A stretch of DNA of 64,000 nucleotides from an uncultured Halorubrum sp. (lineage in GTDB: Archaea > Halobacteriota > Halobacteria > Halobacteriales > Haloferacaceae): assembly GCF_937146585.1 (NCBI RefSeq), contig NZ_CAKZRO010000052.1:23222-87221 (forward strand), in the 5' to 3' direction. Under the pieces are notes generated by a model that saw nothing but the letters and a program-made list of their open reading frames with translations, had not been told where the DNA came from and did no database searches. The translations under genes and the position numbers were made by a program. Positions 7,183 to 16,001 of the stretch are shown here, piece after piece. Numbering within the stretch: position 1 is the first letter of the stretch; each line of letters starts with the position of its first letter.

Positions 7183-9579
7183 TCAGTCCGCCTTCGACTC
7201 GTCGCCCGCGCTCGACCCCTGGTCCGCGCCCTCGTCGATCTCGGGCGTCGACGGCTCCGGTCCGACGCCAACCTCCGCTGGCGTCTCCGTCGCGTCCGTC
7301 ACGTCGTTCGACCGCGCGCCGCTCCCGAACAGCCGGCCGAGGATGCCGCGCTCGCTGCGGTTCTCCGCGAGCAGCACGGAGCACTCCACCTCGTTGAGCA
7401 CGTCCAGGACGAGCGAGCCGCTGACCAGCCGCGAGAGTAGCCCCTTCTGGGTCGCGCCGATGATGAGCATCGTCGCGTCGCGGGCGGCGCGCTCGATGCT
7501 CGTCTCGACGTCGCCCGTCTCGATCCGTAGCGTCGCGTCGGCGAGGTCGTGGGCGTCGGCCCACTCGGAGAGGAACGCCCGGCCCTCCGCCTCCTCGCCC
7601 CGCTCCGCGACGTGGAGCAGCGTGACCTCGCCGTCGAACTCCGTCTGGAGCATCTTCGCGACGGCGCCGGAGAGGTCGGATGCCGGACCGCCGGCGGTCG
7701 GGACGAGGATCCGCGAGGCGTCGAAGCCGCGGTCGCGGAACACGAGGAAGTCCGAGGGGAGCGAGTACGCCAGCTCGTCGACGGCGGACTCGGCGCGTCC
7801 CGGCGCGCCGTGGGAGTCCTTCCCCCAGCCCATTACGGTCATGTCCGCGCCGTAGGTGCGCGCGGCGTCGAACACCTCCTCGAACACGCGGTGAGACAAG
7901 ACGACGTGGGTCTCCACGTCGACGCCGAACGTCTCGGCGTCCTCGCGGGCCTGATCGAGGAGCCCGTGCGCCGCCTCGTGCGCGCCGCGGTCGCGCGCCG
8001 CCTCCAAGGAGGTCTGGTCGGGGACGTTCGCGATGTTGACCGCGACGACCGTCCCGTCGCGCTGTTTGGCGATGGCGGACGCGAGCGTGATCAGGTGCTC
8101 CTCGGTCGCGGGGTTCGCGAGCGGCACCATCACGCGGTAGTCGTCGCCGCTCGGCTGGACCGAGGTCGCCGCCGAGACGGCCTGCTCGGGCAGGTCCTCG
8201 GAGCGGTCGAGGATCCACGAACCGAGCACGCCACGCGCCTCCACCTTCCCGCGGGCGTACAGCAGGTACCAGAGCAGCGCGAAGACGACGAGCCCGGCGG
8301 ACAACAGAATGATCGTCGGGTCGATGTAGATTATCAGCGCGAACGACGATATCGTACCGATGATCGGAACGATCGGGTAGAACGGGACCTCGAAGTCGGG
8401 ATCGTACCCCTCGACCTCCGACTCGCGCATTACGATGAGCGCGAGATTGAGCAGCCCGTAGACGACGAGGTGGAGGACGGAGCCCATTGTCGACAGCGAC
8501 TCGACGCTCCCGGCGACGAGGAAGACGAGGATGAGCGCGCCGGTGAGCGCGATCGACTTGTAGGGCGTTCCGAACCGCTCGTGGATCTCGTTGAGCGACG
8601 GCGTGACGATCTTCTCGCGGCCCATCGCGAAGTTGATCCGCGACGAGGAGAGGATCGACGCGTTCGCGGACGAGGCGGTCGCGAGGAGCCCGCCGATCAG
8701 GAGCATGCTGGCACCGAGCGCGCCCAGCGAGAAGCCGAACACCTCGTACTGCCCGAAGAGGAGTCTAGCGGCGTCGACGACCGCGGTCTCGTTGTCCGCG
8801 ACGAGGTCGGTCGGCACCGCCGCGAGCAGCACGACGAGGAACAGCGCGTACACGACCGTGACGATGACGACCGAGCCGAGGACGGCGAGCGGGAGGTTCC
8901 GCCCGGGATCTTTGATCTCCTCTGCGACCGAGGTGATCTGGACGAAGCCGAGGTACGAGACGAAGATGATCCCCGTCACCGGCAGCACCTGACTCGTCGT
9001 TCCCGGCGGGGCGAGCGGCCGGAGCGATTCCATGTCGGCGTTCAGGATGCCGACGACGGTGAAGACGGCGAGGATCCCGAGGAGCGAGAGGACGATGACG
9101 ATCTGGAGTCCGCCGGTCTCCTTCGCGCCGAAGTAGTTGACCGCGATGAAGAGGAGCGCGCCCGCGAGCCCGATCACCTGCGCCGCCTCCAGCGTCACGA
9201 AGCCGATCCCGACCGGACCGAGGCCGATGAGGGCGTTGACGTACTCGCCGAAGCCGTACATGTAGAAGGCGGACGCGAACGCGAGCCCGAGCCAGTTCGC
9301 CCACCCCGCGACGGAGCCGAACATCGGCCCGAGCGCGCGGTTAACGTAAAAGTACGCCCCACCGGACTTCGGCATCGCGGTGCCCAGTTCGGAGGCCGAA
9401 AGCGCCGTGAACAGGGCGATCACGCCGCCGAGGACGAAGGTGAACGCCGCGAGCGGCCCGGCGCGGGCGACCGCAGTGCCGGGCAGGACGAAGATCCCGG
9501 CGCCGATCATCGTCCCGATCCCGATGGTGAGCGCCGCGAGCGGGCCGAGGTCCTTCGCGAGCTCCTCGTCGCCGCTCAC
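7183..9579 (-). CDS. APC-family amino-acid permease fused to two UspA domains
   Basis: The 798-residue membrane protein has an N-terminal amino acid/polyamine/organocation transporter domain of about 430 residues, with the family motif [15 protein letters not shown] in the first span and about 12 membrane segments. The cytoplasmic C-terminal half holds two universal-stress-protein domains. The first starts [10 protein letters not shown] and the second starts [10 protein letters not shown]. Each ends with a candidate nucleotide-binding loop, the second reading [16 protein letters not shown]. About 50 acidic, low-complexity residues finish the protein. Such fusions are common in haloarchaea. 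The Usp part probably senses ATP or stress and gates uptake, which is inference; substrate specificity cannot be read. A TATA-like TTTATAGG lies about 70 bases upstream. Confidence 0.92.
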   Translation of the reverse strand: MSGDEELAKDLGPLAALTIGIGTMIGAGIFVLPGTAVARAGPLAAFTFVLGGVIALFTALSASELGTAMPKSGGAYFYVNRALGPMFGSVAGWANWLGLAFASAFYMYGFGEYVNALIGLGPVGIGFVTLEAAQVIGLAGALLFIAVNYFGAKETGGLQIVIVLSLLGILAVFTVVGILNADMESLRPLAPPGTTSQVLPVTGIIFVSYLGFVQITSVAEEIKDPGRNLPLAVLGSVVIVTVVYALFLVVLLAAVPTDLVADNETAVVDAARLLFGQYEVFGFSLGALGASMLLIGGLLATASSANASILSSSRINFAMGREKIVTPSLNEIHERFGTPYKSIALTGALILVFLVAGSVESLSTMGSVLHLVVYGLLNLALIVMRESEVEGYDPDFEVPFYPIVPIIGTISSFALIIYIDPTIILLSAGLVVFALLWYLLYARGKVEARGVLGSWILDRSEDLPEQAVSAATSVQPSGDDYRVMVPLANPATEEHLITLASAIAKQRDGTVVAVNIANVPDQTSLEAARDRGAHEAAHGLLDQAREDAETFGVDVETHVVLSHRVFEEVFDAARTYGADMTVMGWGKDSHGAPGRAESAVDELAYSLPSDFLVFRDRGFDASRILVPTAGGPASDLSGAVAKMLQTEFDGEVTLLHVAERGEEAEGRAFLSEWADAHDLADATLRIETGDVETSIERAARDATMLIIGATQKGLLSRLVSGSLVLDVLNEVECSVLLAENRSERGILGRLFGSGARSNDVTDATETPAEVGVGPEPSTPEIDEGADQGSSAGDESKAD

Positions 9580-9670
9580 GGCGGGCCACCCCGGGCGGTT
9601 GCGACTCTCGGTGTGTATATCATACCAAGATTCTCTGCTCTGTGCCTATAAAGACGGTTGATCCGCACAA

Positions 9671-9683
9671 CACCACCGTGGTG
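9671..9683. promoter_or_regulatory. odd palindrome in a divergent intergenic region
   Basis: CACCACCGTGGTG has six-base arms around one central base. It lies between the divergently transcribed permease and aminotransferase genes, next to the permease TATA box at about 9645-9654. Position and symmetry fit a dimeric repressor operator. A GC-rich genome yields such palindromes by chance, so confidence is low. Confidence 0.3.
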
Positions 9684-9792
9684 CCGCCTCGGCCCGCCGC
9701 CGGTCGCGCCCGGCGCCGGCGTTCCCGGTTTTTGAACGGAACACAAGGACCATACCCGCACGCGTCCCGGTACGAACTAACAGGTGGATCCC

Positions 9793-10902
9793 GTGACGAA
9801 GAAACGCGAATACCGCGACGACTACGACGAGAAGACGCTGTACATCCCGGGCCCGACGGAGGTCCGCGACGACGTCATCGAGGCGATGGCCGAGCCGATG
9901 TTCGGCCACCGGATGGACCGGATGACCGACCTCTACACCACCATCGTCGAGGACACGAAGGAGTTCCTCGGCACCGACCACGAGGTCGTGATCCTCACCG
10001 GGTCCGGCACGGAGTTCTGGGAGGCGACGACCCTCAACCTCGTCGACGAGCACGTCCTCGTGCCGACCTGCGGCGCGTTCAGCGAGCGCTACGCCAACGT
10101 CGCCGAGCGGCTCGGCAAGGACGTCGACCGGCTGGAGTACGAGTGGGGCGAGGCGGTCAAACCCGAGGACGTCCGCGAGGCGATCGAGTCCGCCGACGCG
10201 AAGTACGACATGGTGGCGGGCGTGCTGAACGAGTCGTCGACCGGCGTGCGGAACCCGGTCGAGGAGATCGGCGACGTGATCGCGGAGTACCCGGACACGT
10301 ACTTCGCGGTCGACGCCGTCTCGTCGCTCGGCGGCGACTACGTCGACATCGACGGGCACGGCATCGACGTCATCTTCGCGTCCAGCCAGAAGGCGTTCGC
10401 GATGCCGCCCGGGCTGGCGATCTGCGTCGTGAGCGACGACGCCTACGACCGCGAGGTCGAGAAGGGCGACTCATCGTGGTACGGCGGCTTCCGCCGCACG
10501 ATCGACTACTACGACCGGAAGGGCCAGACCCACTCGACGCCCGCCATTCCGATCATGCTGGCGTACCGGAAGCAAATGAAACGCATGCTGGCGGAGGGCC
10601 ACCGCGCCCGCGACGAGCGCCACCGCGAGATGATGGAGTACGTCCACGACTGGGCGGGCGAGCACTTCGCGATGTTCCCCGAAGAGGGGTACGAGTCGCA
10701 GACGGTCGCCTGTATCGAGAACACGCGAGGGATCGACGTGGCTGCGACCATCGAAGAAGTGAGCGAGGAGTACGACATGGCCTTCTCGAACGGCTACGGC
10801 GACATCGGCGAGGAGACGTTCCGGATCGGTCACATGGGCGAGCACACCGTCGAGAGCGTGACGGAGCTCACCGACGCCATCGAGGACGTCGCCGGCCTCT
10901 GA
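9793..10902 (+). CDS. PLP-dependent class V aminotransferase (alanine-glyoxylate type)
   Basis: The 369-residue fold-type I enzyme has the class V aminotransferase pattern. The substrate-loop motif LYIPGPTEV is at 16-24. The cofactor Asp is in AVDAVSS at about 173. The Schiff-base Lys is about 200, in FASSQKAFAMPPG. The family includes serine-pyruvate and alanine-glyoxylate aminotransferases; the exact amino donor is not readable. The C-terminal motif FRIGHMGEH is also typical. A GTG at 9784 is an alternative start adding three residues; 9793 is preferred because MTKKREY resembles homologues as I remember them. The gene is divergent from the amino-acid permease gene, which may hint at related nitrogen metabolism. 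Confidence 0.88.
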   Translation: MTKKREYRDDYDEKTLYIPGPTEVRDDVIEAMAEPMFGHRMDRMTDLYTTIVEDTKEFLGTDHEVVILTGSGTEFWEATTLNLVDEHVLVPTCGAFSERYANVAERLGKDVDRLEYEWGEAVKPEDVREAIESADAKYDMVAGVLNESSTGVRNPVEEIGDVIAEYPDTYFAVDAVSSLGGDYVDIDGHGIDVIFASSQKAFAMPPGLAICVVSDDAYDREVEKGDSSWYGGFRRTIDYYDRKGQTHSTPAIPIMLAYRKQMKRMLAEGHRARDERHREMMEYVHDWAGEHFAMFPEEGYESQTVACIENTRGIDVAATIEEVSEEYDMAFSNGYGDIGEETFRIGHMGEHTVESVTELTDAIEDVAGL

Positions 10903-10941
10903 CCGGGGGCGCGCCGCTCCGAGTCCGCCTTTCGAGACGTC

Positions 10942-11229
10942 TCAGTCCCCGTCGCGGTCGGCGACGAGTTCGATCCGGTAGACTCGGCCGCCGCCGTCGG
11001 TGCGCTCGGCGTCGACGACCACGAAGGCGCGGTCGTCCACGTCGACGATGTCGCCGGTGTCGAGCGGCTCCGTCGGTCCGTCGTCCCCGTCGCGTTCGCC
11101 GTCGCCGATGGCCGCCGCGCCGACCCCGAGCGCGGCCTCTCCCCGGTCGATCGCGCGCCGCCAGAAGGCGTCGGACGGCGGTCGCGGCCCCACCCGCGAC
11201 GCCAGTTCGCTCCGCGTGAGTCGTCTCAT
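10942..11229 (-). CDS. small haloarchaeal protein with SH3-like tail
   Basis: The 95-residue protein starts MRRLTRSELASRVG and ends in a beta-rich segment (GDIVDVDDRAFVVVDAE, then GGRVYRIELVAD). The tail looks like a small barrel, with an acidic low-complexity linker in the middle. No catalytic residues are seen and I know no named family. The ATG at 11229 follows the DUF424 gene by 68 bases on the same strand, so it may be the last gene of the TPR-DUF424 transcript. Confidence 0.72.
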   Translation of the reverse strand: MRRLTRSELASRVGPRPPSDAFWRRAIDRGEAALGVGAAAIGDGERDGDDGPTEPLDTGDIVDVDDRAFVVVDAERTDGGGRVYRIELVADRDGD

Positions 11230-11297
11230 CGGATTCGCCTCGTCGCCCGCGCCCTTAGCCGGTTCGGATCCCGGCGAGACGCGGGGGCGTCGAACCG

Positions 11298-11597
11298 CTA
11301 CAGCCAGAGGAGCTGCGCGTGGCGCGTCTCGTCGAACTCTAAGACCGCCTCCTCGTCGACGAGCCCCGCCTCGACCGCGACGCCGACCGCCTCGGTGCCG
11401 ACGATGTTCGCGACCTGCGCGCGCTGGAGCCCCGCGACCACCTCGTCGGCGGTCGCCTCGACGGCGTCGTCGCCGCCGTAGAACTCCTCGCTCACCGTGA
11501 TCGTCGCGCGGCCGTTGTCGTACGTCTCGCCGAGGCAGTCCGCGTCGCAGACGGAGACGAGCCGTCCCTCGGCGGTCTCGCGCTCGCGGAGGAGCAT
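11298..11597 (-). CDS. DUF424 family protein
   Basis: The 99-residue protein matches the archaeal DUF424 family. It has an N-terminal strand followed by VSVCDADCLGETYDNG, the segment TITVSEEFYGG, and a helix GLQRAQVANIVGTEAVGVAV. It is small, cytoplasmic and of unknown function; the family is conserved across archaea, and some genome contexts tie it to translation. The ATG follows the TGA of the upstream TPR gene with no bases between, so the two are almost certainly translated together. Confidence 0.88.
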   Translation of the reverse strand: MLLRERETAEGRLVSVCDADCLGETYDNGRATITVSEEFYGGDDAVEATADEVVAGLQRAQVANIVGTEAVGVAVEAGLVDEEAVLEFDETRHAQLLWL

Positions 11598-12470
11598 TCA
11601 GAAGCCCTCGGGCCCCTCGCCCTGAAGCTCGCGCTCCGGACCGTCCGCCTCGCCGCCCCGCCCGCCGCGACCGCCCGCACCGGGGTCGCCCTGGCGGCGC
11701 TGGCCGCCGGGCCCGGGCGCCTGCCCCGTCTGCTCTTCGACCATCTGCTCTTCGGCCTCGCGCCGGAGCTCCTCGGCGCGGTCGGCGACCTCCTCGGCCT
11801 GCTCGTGGTCGCCGGCCTCTTCGAGGGCCCGCGCCTTCTCCTCTAAGACGCCCGCGTCGCGGTAGCCGAGGCGGATCGCGTTGTCGAAGCACTTGACCGC
11901 GTCCTCGGCGAGCCCGCGCTCGACCAGCAGGAACCCGCGGTTGTACCACGCCTCGGCGAAGCGCGGGTCGGTCTCGACGGCGCGCTCGGCGTGTTCGAGC
12001 GCCTGTTCGCCCCGCCCGGACTCCCAGAGGGAGTACGCGAGGTTCGTCTCGGCGGTCGCGGCGTGTTCGGACTCCTCGTCGATCCGGAGCGCCTCCTGGT
12101 ACGCGCCGATCGCCTGGTCGAACTCCTCCAGCTGGGCGTGGGCCGCCCCCTTGTTCACCCACGCCTCCTGGGCCTCGAGCGAGTCCTCCTCGGCGAAGTT
12201 GGCGGCGCGCTCGAACGTCTCCGTCGCCTCCTCGAAGCGGTTGATCCCCATGTACGAGAGGCCGACGTCGATCAGCTGCTCGACGTCGACGTCCTCGCTG
12301 CCGATGTTCCGGCGGTCCAGCTCGTCGGTCAGCACGCGGGAGTCGACGGGGTCGACGCGGCTCGGGTCCTCGCCCAGCTCGGGCGGGTCGAGCGTGAACG
12401 CGTCGTAGTCGGCGTCGACGCCCTGCCCCGAGGAGAACTCGTGGCCGTCGTCGTCGCGTTCGTCGGTCAT
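11598..12470 (-). CDS. TPR-repeat protein
   Basis: The 290-residue protein contains about four tetratricopeptide repeats between residues 60 and 205. Recognisable units include GLSYMGINRFEEATETFERA, VNKGAAHAQLEEFDQAIGAY and AWYNRGFLLVERGLAEDA. A charged coiled segment and a Gly/Pro/Arg-rich disordered tail follow. TPR proteins act as assembly scaffolds; the partner is unknown. The start at 12470 (MTDERDDDG) is preferred over an in-frame upstream codon because sequence before it lacks protein character. The stop is immediately adjacent to the DUF424 ATG, so the two proteins may work together. Confidence 0.9.
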   Translation of the reverse strand: MTDERDDDGHEFSSGQGVDADYDAFTLDPPELGEDPSRVDPVDSRVLTDELDRRNIGSEDVDVEQLIDVGLSYMGINRFEEATETFERAANFAEEDSLEAQEAWVNKGAAHAQLEEFDQAIGAYQEALRIDEESEHAATAETNLAYSLWESGRGEQALEHAERAVETDPRFAEAWYNRGFLLVERGLAEDAVKCFDNAIRLGYRDAGVLEEKARALEEAGDHEQAEEVADRAEELRREAEEQMVEEQTGQAPGPGGQRRQGDPGAGGRGGRGGEADGPERELQGEGPEGF

Positions 12471-12595
12471 ATGGCCCGAGTTGGCGGTCACGACCGGTAA
12501 GGGTTGCGTCGCGCCGGGCGCATCGGGGACGGTTCGCACGGACGCGTTCGGCGGCGACCGGCGTCTCAGCCGCCGAGCGCAGGGATCGCGGACGT

Positions 12596-12604
12596 AATTT
12601 TATT
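12596..12604 (+). promoter_or_regulatory. TATA-like box of the SdpI-like gene
   Basis: AATTTTATT is centred 30 bases before the ATG at 12630, in an otherwise GC-rich gap. The spacing implies a leaderless transcript. Confidence 0.5.
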
Positions 12605-12629
12605 GCGTCGACCCGCGAACGTCGACCCG

Positions 12630-13325
12630 ATGACTGGTCCCCGACTCTCCACGCGGCTCCGGTTCGGCGTCGCGACCCTCCTCGTCGCCGCCGCCGGGGC
12701 CGCCAGCCTCGCGGTCGCACCGGACCTCCCCGAACAGATGGTGACGCGGTGGAACGCCGCCGGCGAGCCGACCGGGACGCTCTCCCGCACGGCCGGGATG
12801 TGGCTCGTGCCGGGGATCGCGGCCGGCCTCGTCGGCCTGTTCGCGCTGCTCCCGCGGATCGACCCCCTCGGCGAGAACGTCGCCGGGTTCCGGGTCCACT
12901 ACGACCGGTTCGTCGTCGTGGTCACCGCGTTCCTCGCCGCGCTCCACCTCGCCGTCCTCGCCGTCAACCTCGGCTACGCGGTCGACGTGACGACGATCGC
13001 GGTGGCCGGCGCGGCCGCGCTGTTCTACTACCTCGGAACGCTGCTGCCGCACGTCGAGCCCAACTGGTTCCTCGGGATCCGGACGCCGTGGACGCTCAGC
13101 GACGAGACCGTCTGGGACCGCACCCACGCGCTCGGCGGCCGGCTGTTCAAGCTCTCCGCGCTGCTCGCGGTCGCCGGCCTCTTCGCCGGCGAGTACGCGG
13201 TCTACTTCCTCGTCGGCCCGGCGGTCGCGACCGCCGCGATCACCGCGGCGTACTCGTACGTCCTGTACGCGAGGCGGCCGGCCGAGGGGGACGACGGTGA
13301 CGGGGCGGCCCCGACCGCGAAGTGA
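12630..13325 (+). CDS. SdpI/DUF1648-type membrane protein
   Basis: The 231-residue protein has six or so hydrophobic segments. It begins with a DUF1648-like unit in which a first span is followed by LPEQMVTRWNAAGEPTG, the typical extracytoplasmic motif of that domain. A second half contains NWFLGIRTPWTLSDETVW, the characteristic SdpI-type motif. In bacteria SdpI gives immunity to the SdpC toxin; in haloarchaea the role is unknown. The chosen ATG has a TATA-like box 30 bases upstream. It is a single gene between converging and diverging neighbours. Confidence 0.88.
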   Translation: MTGPRLSTRLRFGVATLLVAAAGAASLAVAPDLPEQMVTRWNAAGEPTGTLSRTAGMWLVPGIAAGLVGLFALLPRIDPLGENVAGFRVHYDRFVVVVTAFLAALHLAVLAVNLGYAVDVTTIAVAGAAALFYYLGTLLPHVEPNWFLGIRTPWTLSDETVWDRTHALGGRLFKLSALLAVAGLFAGEYAVYFLVGPAVATAAITAAYSYVLYARRPAEGDDGDGAAPTAK

Positions 13326-13442
13326 GGGGGCGACCACGAAGTGGGGACTGGCCGCGAGGCGAGGCCCCGACCGCGAAGTGGGGCCCCGAGCGTCCGAGTC
13401 GCCCGTCAGTCGCTCGGGCGAATTCCGCCCCGGTGCCCGGCG

Positions 13443-13449
13443 TTTATAT
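13443..13449 (+). promoter_or_regulatory. TATA box of the ParB-like HTH gene
   Basis: TTTATAT is centred 26 bases before the ATG at 13472, matching a leaderless haloarchaeal promoter. Confidence 0.6.
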
Positions 13450-13471
13450 CCGCGGCCCCGAAGGTGTGTGT

Positions 13472-14134
13472 ATGACCGAGGAGTCACGCGCGGACCGGCA
13501 GTCGCCCGTCGGCGAGCCGGTGGTGCGGTCGGACCCGGCGGTGACGGGCGACCGGGCCGCGGACGCGGTGGGGTTCGACCCGACCGACCCCGACAGCGTC
13601 GCCGAGGCCGCGGAGACGGTGGGCCGCTTCGCCGGCGGCGGCGTCGGAGACGACGACAACGTCCTGATGCTGCGCGGGGCGGCCGCCTGCGCGGCGCTCG
13701 TCCGCGGCGTCGGCTCGTACAAGGAGGCGGCCGAGCGGGCCGGCGATCGCGTCTCCGTCGCGTTCATCCGCAAGTGGGCGCGGGTCCACGACCTCCCGCA
13801 GGCGATCCGCCGCCAGGTCGCGAACGGCCGGATCGCGCCGAGCGCCGCGAAGCACGTCGCGCGGCTGGGCGGGCGGGACCGCTACCTGCTCGCGTGGGCG
13901 ACGATAGACGGCGGACTCACGGTCCGCGAGGTGCGCGCGATCGCGTCCGCGGTCAACGACGGGGCCGACATCGGGGCCGCCGTCCGCGACGCGGGCGTCG
14001 AACTCGGCCGCCTCCAGGTGAGCCTCCCGCCGGAGACGTACGTCGAACTGCGTCGCCGCGCCTCGATGGAGACCGTCGAGCCGAGCGCCATCGTCGCCGA
14101 CGCGGTCGACGAGTACCTCGCGGACGACCGGTGA
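13472..14134 (+). CDS. DUF7119-type DNA-binding protein with ParB-like HTH
   Basis: The 220-residue protein fits a haloarchaeal family I recall as DUF7119. The first 65 residues are acidic and disordered. Residues of about 66-155 read like the central helix-turn-helix region of ParB/KorB proteins: GSYKEAAERAGDRVSVAFIR, then the conserved VHDLPQAIRRQVANGRIAP and GGLTVREVRAIAS. The last 45 residues (LQVSLPPETYVELRRRA) look like a ribbon-helix-helix strand and helix. Two DNA-binding-like modules in one chain suggest a transcription or chromosome-organising factor; that role is inference. No ParA partner is adjacent. It has its own TATA box. Confidence 0.83.
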   Translation: MTEESRADRQSPVGEPVVRSDPAVTGDRAADAVGFDPTDPDSVAEAAETVGRFAGGGVGDDDNVLMLRGAAACAALVRGVGSYKEAAERAGDRVSVAFIRKWARVHDLPQAIRRQVANGRIAPSAAKHVARLGGRDRYLLAWATIDGGLTVREVRAIASAVNDGADIGAAVRDAGVELGRLQVSLPPETYVELRRRASMETVEPSAIVADAVDEYLADDR

Positions 14135-14189
14135 CCGCGTCCGAAGCCGGACCCGCGGTCGCCGCGGTGCGGGACGACTCTCCCGACGG

Positions 14190-15572
14190 CTACGCCGCGT
14201 AGTCGCGCGCGAACTGCTCCGCGGCGGCGGCGATGGCGGCCCGCGCGCGCTCGACCCGCTCCCACGCGATCGTCTCGTCCGGGTAGTGCGCCTCGTCGAT
14301 GGTGCCCGGCCCGAACAGCACCGCCGGGATCCCCGCCGCGACGAAGTGCCGCGAGTCGGCGCCGTACGTCGCGCCCCGCGGCTCGGCGTCCGGGAGGCCG
14401 GTCGCGGCGAGGCCGGCTCGGACCGCCTCGACGACCGGCTCGTCGGCGGCGATCGCCGCCGGCTCGAACTGGACGGAGAACCGCTCGAACCGCGGCGGGT
14501 GGTCGCGCAGCCAGGGGTCGGCGGCGGCGACCTCGCCCAGCCGCTCGCGGAACGCCGCCTCCACCTCCGCGACGGTCTCGCCCGGCGCGACGCCGATCCG
14601 GAACTCCGCCTCGAGCGTCGCCGGGACCGTCGACGCCCACGAGCCAGCCTCGACCCGGCCGCAGACGACCGGCCACGGCACCGCGAACGACTCGTACAGG
14701 GGGTGCGAGACCGACTCGCCGCGCTCCGACTCCAGGTCCGCGAACCCCTCGCGCACGGCCTCGAACCGCGGGAGCACGTCCTCGCCGCGCCAGCGCGTGG
14801 CCGCGTGGGCGCTCCGCCCGTCGATCTCCAGCCGGGCCATGAGCGAGCCCTCGCAGGCGACGACCGGGCGCAGCTCGGTCGGCTCCGCGACGATGGCCGC
14901 GTCGCGCTCGAAGGGATACGGGTTCGCGAACGCGGCGGTCGCCGCGCCGTAGCCGCCGTCCTCCTCGCCGGCGACCGCCTCGACGACGAGTCGAAGTCCG
15001 GACGGCGGCAGGTCGACGGCGCCGTCGGCGACTCCCTTGCGCAGGTCCACGGCGGCGGCGACGCAGGCCGCCAGTCCCGACTTCATGTCGGCCGCCCCCC
15101 GGGCGGTGAGCGTCTCGCCGCCCTCGCCGCGCTCGCCGCCGGCGTCCGCGGACCGGTCCGCGTCGTCGCGCCAGACCGGCTCGAAGGGATCGCTCGACCA
15201 CTCGGTCGGCTCGGCGGGGACGACGTCGAGGTGGCCGTTCAACACGAGCGTGGGGGTCGGATCGCCGGCGGCAGAGCCGGGGGCGGATTCGGGGCCCGCG
15301 TCGCCACTGTCGCTCGCGGCGACGGCGTCGCCCGCGCCGCCCAGTTCGAGGACGCCGGCGACGCTGCGCCGCCCCTCGACGGCCGCCGCGTCGAGGTCGT
15401 CCGGGAAAGAGGGGTGGTCGGCGAGGACCGTCGGGTCCGCGTCCCAGGCGTACGTCTCGAAGCCCAGGTCGCCGAGTTGCTCCGCGACGAACGTGGCCAC
15501 GGCCGCTTCCTCGCCGGCGGTCGAGCGGTGCCGGCAGAGGTCGGCGGCGAACGCCCGCATGTCGAACTCCAT
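14190..15572 (-). CDS. M20-family zinc peptidase/deacylase (ArgE/DapE-like)
   Basis: The 460-residue cytoplasmic metalloenzyme shows the M20 pattern. VLNGHLDVVPAEPTEW carries the first metal-ligand His and Asp, TARGAADMKSGLAA the bridging Asp, and EAVAGEEDGGYGA the catalytic Glu pair. Later come VAEPTELRPVV and a C-terminal His in FGPGTIDEAHYPDE. A dimerisation domain lies between. About 25 acidic, low-complexity residues are inserted before the first metal motif. The family includes acetylornithine and succinyl-diaminopimelate deacylases and dipeptidases; substrate is not decided by the sequence. It is monocistronic and converges with the gene at 13472-14134. Confidence 0.9.
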   Translation of the reverse strand: MEFDMRAFAADLCRHRSTAGEEAAVATFVAEQLGDLGFETYAWDADPTVLADHPSFPDDLDAAAVEGRRSVAGVLELGGAGDAVAASDSGDAGPESAPGSAAGDPTPTLVLNGHLDVVPAEPTEWSSDPFEPVWRDDADRSADAGGERGEGGETLTARGAADMKSGLAACVAAAVDLRKGVADGAVDLPPSGLRLVVEAVAGEEDGGYGAATAAFANPYPFERDAAIVAEPTELRPVVACEGSLMARLEIDGRSAHAATRWRGEDVLPRFEAVREGFADLESERGESVSHPLYESFAVPWPVVCGRVEAGSWASTVPATLEAEFRIGVAPGETVAEVEAAFRERLGEVAAADPWLRDHPPRFERFSVQFEPAAIAADEPVVEAVRAGLAATGLPDAEPRGATYGADSRHFVAAGIPAVLFGPGTIDEAHYPDETIAWERVERARAAIAAAAEQFARDYAA

Positions 15573-15643
15573 GTTCGCCGCGACGGCGGGACTCCGGAAA
15601 CCGTTTCGGGTGGCGACGGCGGCGCCTCTCGCGGTTCTAAACG

Positions 15644-15649
15644 TTTATC
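15644..15649 (+). promoter_or_regulatory. TATA-like box of tRNA-Lys
   Basis: TTTATC lies about 30 bases before the first base of the mature tRNA, the usual distance for an archaeal promoter giving a very short 5' leader. Confidence 0.5.
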
Positions 15650-15677
15650 CGTCGGCTACCCTTACAGCGATTCGTCT

Positions 15678-15751
15678 GGGCCGGTAGCTCAGTTAGGGAG
15701 AGCGTCCGGCTTTTAACCGGACGGTCGGGGGTTCGAATCCCTCCCGGCCCG
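15678..15751 (+). tRNA. tRNA-Lys (anticodon TTT)
   Basis: A full cloverleaf is visible in 74 bases. The acceptor GGGCCGG pairs with CCGGCCC and a G discriminator follows. The D arm contains AGCTCAGTTAGGGAGAGC. The anticodon stem TCCGG/CCGGA encloses the loop CTTTTAA with TTT at 15712-15714. The T arm has GGTTCGAATCC. CCA is not encoded. No intron is present. Fragments of its 3' half recur downstream at 15794-15929. Confidence 0.97.
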
Positions 15752-15793
15752 CTGTACTGTCGCGAGCAATATCGCGAGCGGTAGTGCTGTGCT

Positions 15794-15929
15794 GGGGAGG
15801 GATTCGAAGAGACCGGTCGCGCGCAGTGAGCGAAGCGAACGAGCACGTCCGGGCGTGGTTCGAATCGCGTCGCACCCGACGGGTGCGACTGACCCACGCT
15901 CGCGTCGCTCGCGTGGATCCCTCCCGGCC
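15794..15929. other. tRNA-Lys 3'-half fragments (possible integration scar)
   Basis: Three pieces related to the T arm of the adjacent tRNA-Lys occur in the 250-base gap. They are an inverted 14-base copy (GGGAGGGATTCGAA, 15795-15808), a direct GGTTCGAATC (15857-15866) and a direct ATCCCTCCCGGCC (15917-15929). The two direct pieces are in tRNA order but are separated by about 50 bases of GC-rich inverted repeats. This looks like a degraded duplicate of the tRNA 3' end, as left by an element that used the tRNA as attachment site. No integrase gene is nearby, and the rest of the gap to 16001 shows no gene. Confidence 0.45.
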
Positions 15930-16001
15930 GCGGCGCTCGCGGTCGCCGAAATGGGGAAAATCGTGTGCCGCGTCAGCCCGTTTCGCGCTTCGGCAAGTCG
16001 T

